Shown: positions 7,445 to 10,002 of the stretch, piece after piece
Layout: the number at the start of each line of letters is the position of its first letter
Numbering within the stretch: position 1 is the first letter of the stretch
DNA from: CAZFQD01 sp964520885
GTDB lineage: Bacteria > Bacillota > Clostridia > Oscillospirales > SIG519
Direction of reading: 5' to 3'
Assembly: GCA_964520885.1 (NCBI GenBank)
Contig: CAZFQD010000084.1
Coordinates: 1 to 10,002 of the forward strand
Length of the DNA stretch: 10,002 nt
The notes under the pieces: model-generated
What the model was told of the DNA's origin: nothing
Database searches by the model: none
What the model saw: only the letters and a program-made list of their open reading frames with translations
Made by a program: the position numbers and the translations under genes

Positions 7445-8584
7445 ATGAGCGATATTAAAACAAGAAATGTAGTGAAAGATATTAAAGTTCTTGATAAAGG
7501 AGCAGAACTTTCGAAAAATGTGAAGGATGCTTTTGTTAGAACAAAAGACAAGGCAGAAGAAACGCAGCAATCTACACATGATACTCTACACACTTATGCG
7601 ACTGATAAAGCTTCTGAAAATGCAAAAGAAGTTGCCAGTGTTACGGCATATAAAGCGGACCACTTTGGCAGAAACTCTACTAAGAAGGTTTATAATGATA
7701 TTAAGGCTTTTAGGAAAAATCGTAAAGTAGGAAAAGTTGCTGATAACACAATTAAGACCGTCTCAAAAGGTACTATTAAAAAAGCACAAAAATCGGTTAA
7801 GACCGCAGAAAAAACATCAAAAGCAACAATTAAAACCACACAGCAAGCTATAAAGACTACTGCAAAAACTGTGCAAGCCACGATAAAAGCATCTCAAAAA
7901 GCTGCTCAGACAGCTAAGGTTGCAGCCAAAGCAACTGCTCAGGTGGCAAAGACCGTAGTAAAAGCAACAATAACCACAGTAAAGGCTATTATTGCTTCTA
8001 TAAAAGGGCTTATTACTTTAATTGCCGCAGTTGGCTGGGTTGCTGTTGTTGTGATACTCGTTATTTGTTTGGTGGCATTTATATTTTCTTCGCCTTTCGG
8101 CATTTTTAGTGGCGGTGGTGCAAACGGAACACCTACTATTACAGAAATTATAGCAAAGGTCAACAGTGAGTGGGATACTAAAATTGAGCAGTTAAAAACT
8201 GATGCGGGTGAGATTGACAAAACAGTTATCACAATAAATGGTGCAGAGGTAACCTATACTCGTGTTCAAAACTGGGCTGATGTATTATCTGTGTATTCTG
8301 TCAAGACAAGTACGGGCGATAATCCTATTGATGTTGTAGAAATGGATACAAATAGAATAAGCATATTGAAAACAGTGTTCAACGATATGAATACTATTAC
8401 AAGCAAAACCGAAGAAATCACAGACAAGGATAACAAAACTATAAAAAAACTTACAATTGAGATAACAAGTAAAAACTATATCGATATGATCTCTTTATAT
8501 AACTTTAATGCAGAGCAACAGAAAATGCTTAGAGAACTAATGAGTGATGAAAACAGGTCACTGTGGCAACAAATAACGGGTTAA
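7445..8584 (+). CDS. CD1108-family mobile element protein, apparently truncated before its hydrolase domain
   Basis: This 379-residue membrane-anchored protein of the conjugation module starts at an ATG 7 bases after AAAGGAG. The N-terminus (TRNVVKDIKVLDKGAELSKN, then KDAFVRTKDKAEET) is typical of the CD1108 family. Residues about 100-187 are a low-complexity Lys/Ala/Thr-rich, probably helical stretch with repeated KT, KA and TIK units. One transmembrane helix spans about 189-214, followed by an outside domain of about 165 residues. In family members I recall, the sequence after the region ending SLWQ continues into a CHAP/NlpC-type cell-wall hydrolase domain that opens the wall for the channel. 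Here the frame ends at QQITG and stop, with no such domain in any frame before the oppositely oriented fucU. It is probably a truncated, inactive or only partly functional copy. A natural short variant cannot be excluded. Confidence 0.78.
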   Translation: MSDIKTRNVVKDIKVLDKGAELSKNVKDAFVRTKDKAEETQQSTHDTLHTYATDKASENAKEVASVTAYKADHFGRNSTKKVYNDIKAFRKNRKVGKVADNTIKTVSKGTIKKAQKSVKTAEKTSKATIKTTQQAIKTTAKTVQATIKASQKAAQTAKVAAKATAQVAKTVVKATITTVKAIIASIKGLITLIAAVGWVAVVVILVICLVAFIFSSPFGIFSGGGANGTPTITEIIAKVNSEWDTKIEQLKTDAGEIDKTVITINGAEVTYTRVQNWADVLSVYSVKTSTGDNPIDVVEMDTNRISILKTVFNDMNTITSKTEEITDKDNKTIKKLTIEITSKNYIDMISLYNFNAEQQKMLRELMSDENRSLWQQITG

Positions 8585-8589
8585 GAAGT

Positions 8590-8617
8590 GTAGCTACTTA
8601 AAAAATTAAGTAGCTAC
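8590..8617. repeat. Perfect 12-bp inverted repeat between convergent genes
   Basis: GTAGCTACTTAA and its reverse complement flank a loop of AAAA, 5 bases after the CD1108-family stop. Neither side has a T-run after the stem, so it is not a classical terminator, although it may slow or protect transcripts from either direction. It sits at the edge where ICE sequence ends. The rest of 8618-8763 is AT-rich, and I see no gene in it. Confidence 0.55.
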
Positions 8618-8763
8618 CATTACATATTGGTCAAAATTTGTGCCACCTAATGCTAAAATGTTTGAAAATCTAAATCCTTGTTTAGAAGATTATTTGAGTT
8701 AAATATTGCTAATGTGGAGTATATTTGATATAATTTTGTAAAGGCTAAATTGCTGATTAAAGG

Positions 8764-9189
8764 CTATTCAATTACTACACCTTTTTTTAGTATAATATTT
8801 GCATATAATGCCTTTTCACCGATTGCAATAACTGCAAAAGCATTTTTTGCTCTTTCATAGAATTCAAAGCGTTCAATATTTTCAATTTTTGCATTATTGT
8901 CAAAGTTATTTATAATATTCCTGTATTCATCCCAAATAGGGGTTTCAACCTTGTCGCCTTTAACCTTTTCCATTAAAAAAACGGGGGTTGCATAGGTGTC
9001 CAACGGAAAAAGCTCTAAAATTGATGTCAACAGTTCCAGCACATTATGCCCGTCAGCCCTGATTAACCTTTTCGCACAGGTTGCGGCAGGGAAATTACCG
9101 TCTGCAATGACGATTTCATCGCTATGTCCCATTTCCATTAAGGTTTTAACAAGCTCAGGGGATAAGATTTTTGGTATTTTCTTTAACAT
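8764..9189 (-). CDS. fucU: L-fucose mutarotase (RbsD/FucU family)
   Basis: This 141-residue protein interconverts the anomers of L-fucose, feeding fucose isomerase; it forms a ring-shaped oligomer in the cytoplasm. The N-terminus MLKKIPKILSPELVKTLMEM is followed by GHSDEI with the catalytic-type His22. ADGNFPA has Asp30, and the C-terminal FYERA and NIILKKGV motifs are also present, all closely parallel to E. coli FucU (140 residues). The usual His in the DAHFPA motif is Asn here. The start at 9189 is chosen over the ATG at 9231 because AGGAGG lies 7 bases upstream and the earlier start would overlap the reductase. The ribosome binding site overlaps the stop codon of the aldo/keto reductase, so the two were co-transcribed. 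This is ordinary sugar metabolism, unrelated to conjugation. A broader RbsD-like mutarotase role for another sugar is possible. Confidence 0.9.
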   Translation of the reverse strand: MLKKIPKILSPELVKTLMEMGHSDEIVIADGNFPAATCAKRLIRADGHNVLELLTSILELFPLDTYATPVFLMEKVKGDKVETPIWDEYRNIINNFDNNAKIENIERFEFYERAKNAFAVIAIGEKALYANIILKKGVVIE

Positions 9190-9196
9190 AGTACTT

Positions 9197-9202
9197 CCTC
9201 CT
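9197..9202 (-). promoter_or_regulatory. Ribosome binding site choosing the fucU start
   Basis: AGGAGG on the minus strand lies 7 bases before the ATG at 9189 and overlaps the TAG stop (9201-9203) of the upstream reductase. It fixes the shorter fucU start and indicates a tight operon. Confidence 0.8.
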
Positions 9203-9962
9203 ATTTTGTAATCACGCCACTTATATCCCAAAGGTCATACCAGTCCTTGGCACCCTCCCAAAGGAAAACATGACCTTTAATGAAACGGCTGTTTCTGTCA
9301 AGCGTTGCCACAACTGCCATTTCCTCATCGGTTAAGGGGTCATCGGTTACACAGTGCAGGTTGCTGACATATTCATTTTCATAAACAGAAAATGGAATTG
9401 GAGTTTGACCACGCTGAACAGCCCACTTGATGCAAATAATTGCAGGGTGAACATTATGTGTCTTAGCAATTTCAACAAGTTCGGGCATCTGAATATCAAT
9501 CACATCATTCGGATCCTTATCACGGTCGGGACGGGTTGGCGAACCGATAGGGCAAAAGCCGATTGGCTGAATGTCGTGTTTGAGGCAATAGTTGAAAAGT
9601 TCTGCCTGCTGGAAACTTGGATGAAGTTCCATTTCAATTGCTATGGGCTTGACCTTGCAAAGCGGCAAAACAGCCTCTAATTTTGGAATGGTCATATTGG
9701 ACATACCAATAAATTTTGTTAAGCCTATTTCCACAAGCTGTTCCATTTGTCGCCATGTATTCATAAAACGCTCGGCACTGAAAGGCTTGGAATCAGGATT
9801 TCTACTATCAATGGTGCATCCTGGTGGATGATAGTTTGGAAAAGGCCAGTGCACAAAAAACAGATCAAGATAATCAAGTTGCAAATCCTTTAAGGTTTTT
9901 TGGCAGGATTTAATAACCTTACCATCGCCATGCATATCGTTCCAAACCTTTGAGGTGACTAA
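9201..9962 (-). pseudogene. Aldo/keto reductase, 5'-truncated
   Basis: The reading frame encodes the C-terminal approximately 250 residues of an NAD(P)H-dependent aldo/keto reductase. The strand beginning LVTSKVWNDMHG carries the catalytic-type Lys, then the FFVHWP motif with the catalytic-type His, IGMSNM (GVSN-like) and PIGFCPIGSPTRP follow. The C-terminus ends around FLWEGAKDWYDLWD. The N-terminal 60-80 residues of the barrel, which hold the catalytic Asp and Tyr, are missing. Reading backwards, the homologous frame runs exactly to Leu (9960-9962) and then meets TAG (9963-9965) and TAA (9966-9968). None of the other frames in the remaining bases looks like a reductase. An internal ATG at 9935 could start a shorter protein but would lack even the catalytic Lys. 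It is therefore most likely a non-functional fragment. It was part of an operon with fucU. Confidence 0.82.
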
Positions 9963-10002
9963 CTATTAAAAGTCAAGCATTTTTTAAAAATTTTTAAGCA
10001 GA
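9963..10002. other. AT-rich sequence beyond the reductase breakpoint
   Basis: From 9963 the sequence no longer encodes reductase in any frame and becomes very AT-rich, with runs of A and T. It probably belongs to whatever element or deletion junction cut the reductase gene. Too little is visible to identify it. Confidence 0.4.

Noticed and set aside
7527..7730. Alternative plus-strand frame of 67 codons inside the CD1108-family gene
   Set aside because: It is an overlapping frame within a Lys/Ala-rich coding stretch with family-typical sequence in the main frame; no own start signal.
8610..8702. Open stretch of about 30 codons (contains FVPPNAKMFENLNPCLEDYLS) after the ICE break, possibly the end of a lost gene
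   Set aside because: It reads somewhat like protein but matches nothing I recognise; at this length it cannot be separated from chance.
9354..9831. Plus-strand frames of 108 and 62 codons opposite the reductase
   Set aside because: They are antisense shadows of a clearly homologous aldo/keto reductase frame.
9971..9976. Minus-strand TTGACT as a -35 box driving the reductase-fucU fragment
   Set aside because: No acceptable -10 box follows at 16-18 bases, so a promoter is not supported.

Overview
The window looks like part of an integrative conjugative element (ICE), or a decaying remnant of one, from a low-GC Firmicute. A gut-type clostridium is likely, because the conjugation proteins match the Clostridioides difficile CD1112/CD1111/CD1110/CD1108 type of transfer module. 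Ribosome binding sites are strong AGGAGG types, and two genes use TTG starts.

Positions 1-3384 carry the transfer channel genes in their usual order: the end of a VirB6/TrbL-like polytopic membrane protein, a PrgI-family membrane protein, and the VirB4 ATPase, whose start overlaps the end of the PrgI-family gene. The next gene of this backbone, a CD1108-family protein, starts only at 7445. Between virB4 and that gene sits a self-contained, visibly more AT-rich cassette (about 3390-7420). It has a consensus promoter buried in a 40-bp palindrome, a small XRE-type regulator, an AAA+ ATPase, a subtilisin-like (S8) serine protease and a rho-independent terminator. The ATPase-protease pair matches the IetA/IetS type, known as a toxin-antitoxin/incompatibility module of the Agrobacterium Ti plasmid pTiC58 and listed among predicted anti-phage systems. 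This is the most interesting part of the window. The dedicated regulator and its double-dyad operator make it a three-gene, probably autoregulated version.

The CD1108-family gene stops at 8584, before the cell-wall hydrolase domain I expect at the C-terminus of this family, and no further transfer gene follows. After a short non-coding stretch with a perfect 12-bp inverted repeat, the opposite strand carries fucU (L-fucose mutarotase) and, upstream of it, an aldo/keto reductase that has lost its N-terminal part at about 9962. This sugar-metabolism fragment resembles ordinary chromosomal DNA with a broken edge on each side, suggesting deletion or insertion events that ended the ICE at about 8584 and cut the reductase at about 9962. 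The last 40 bases are AT-rich and show no recognisable gene.
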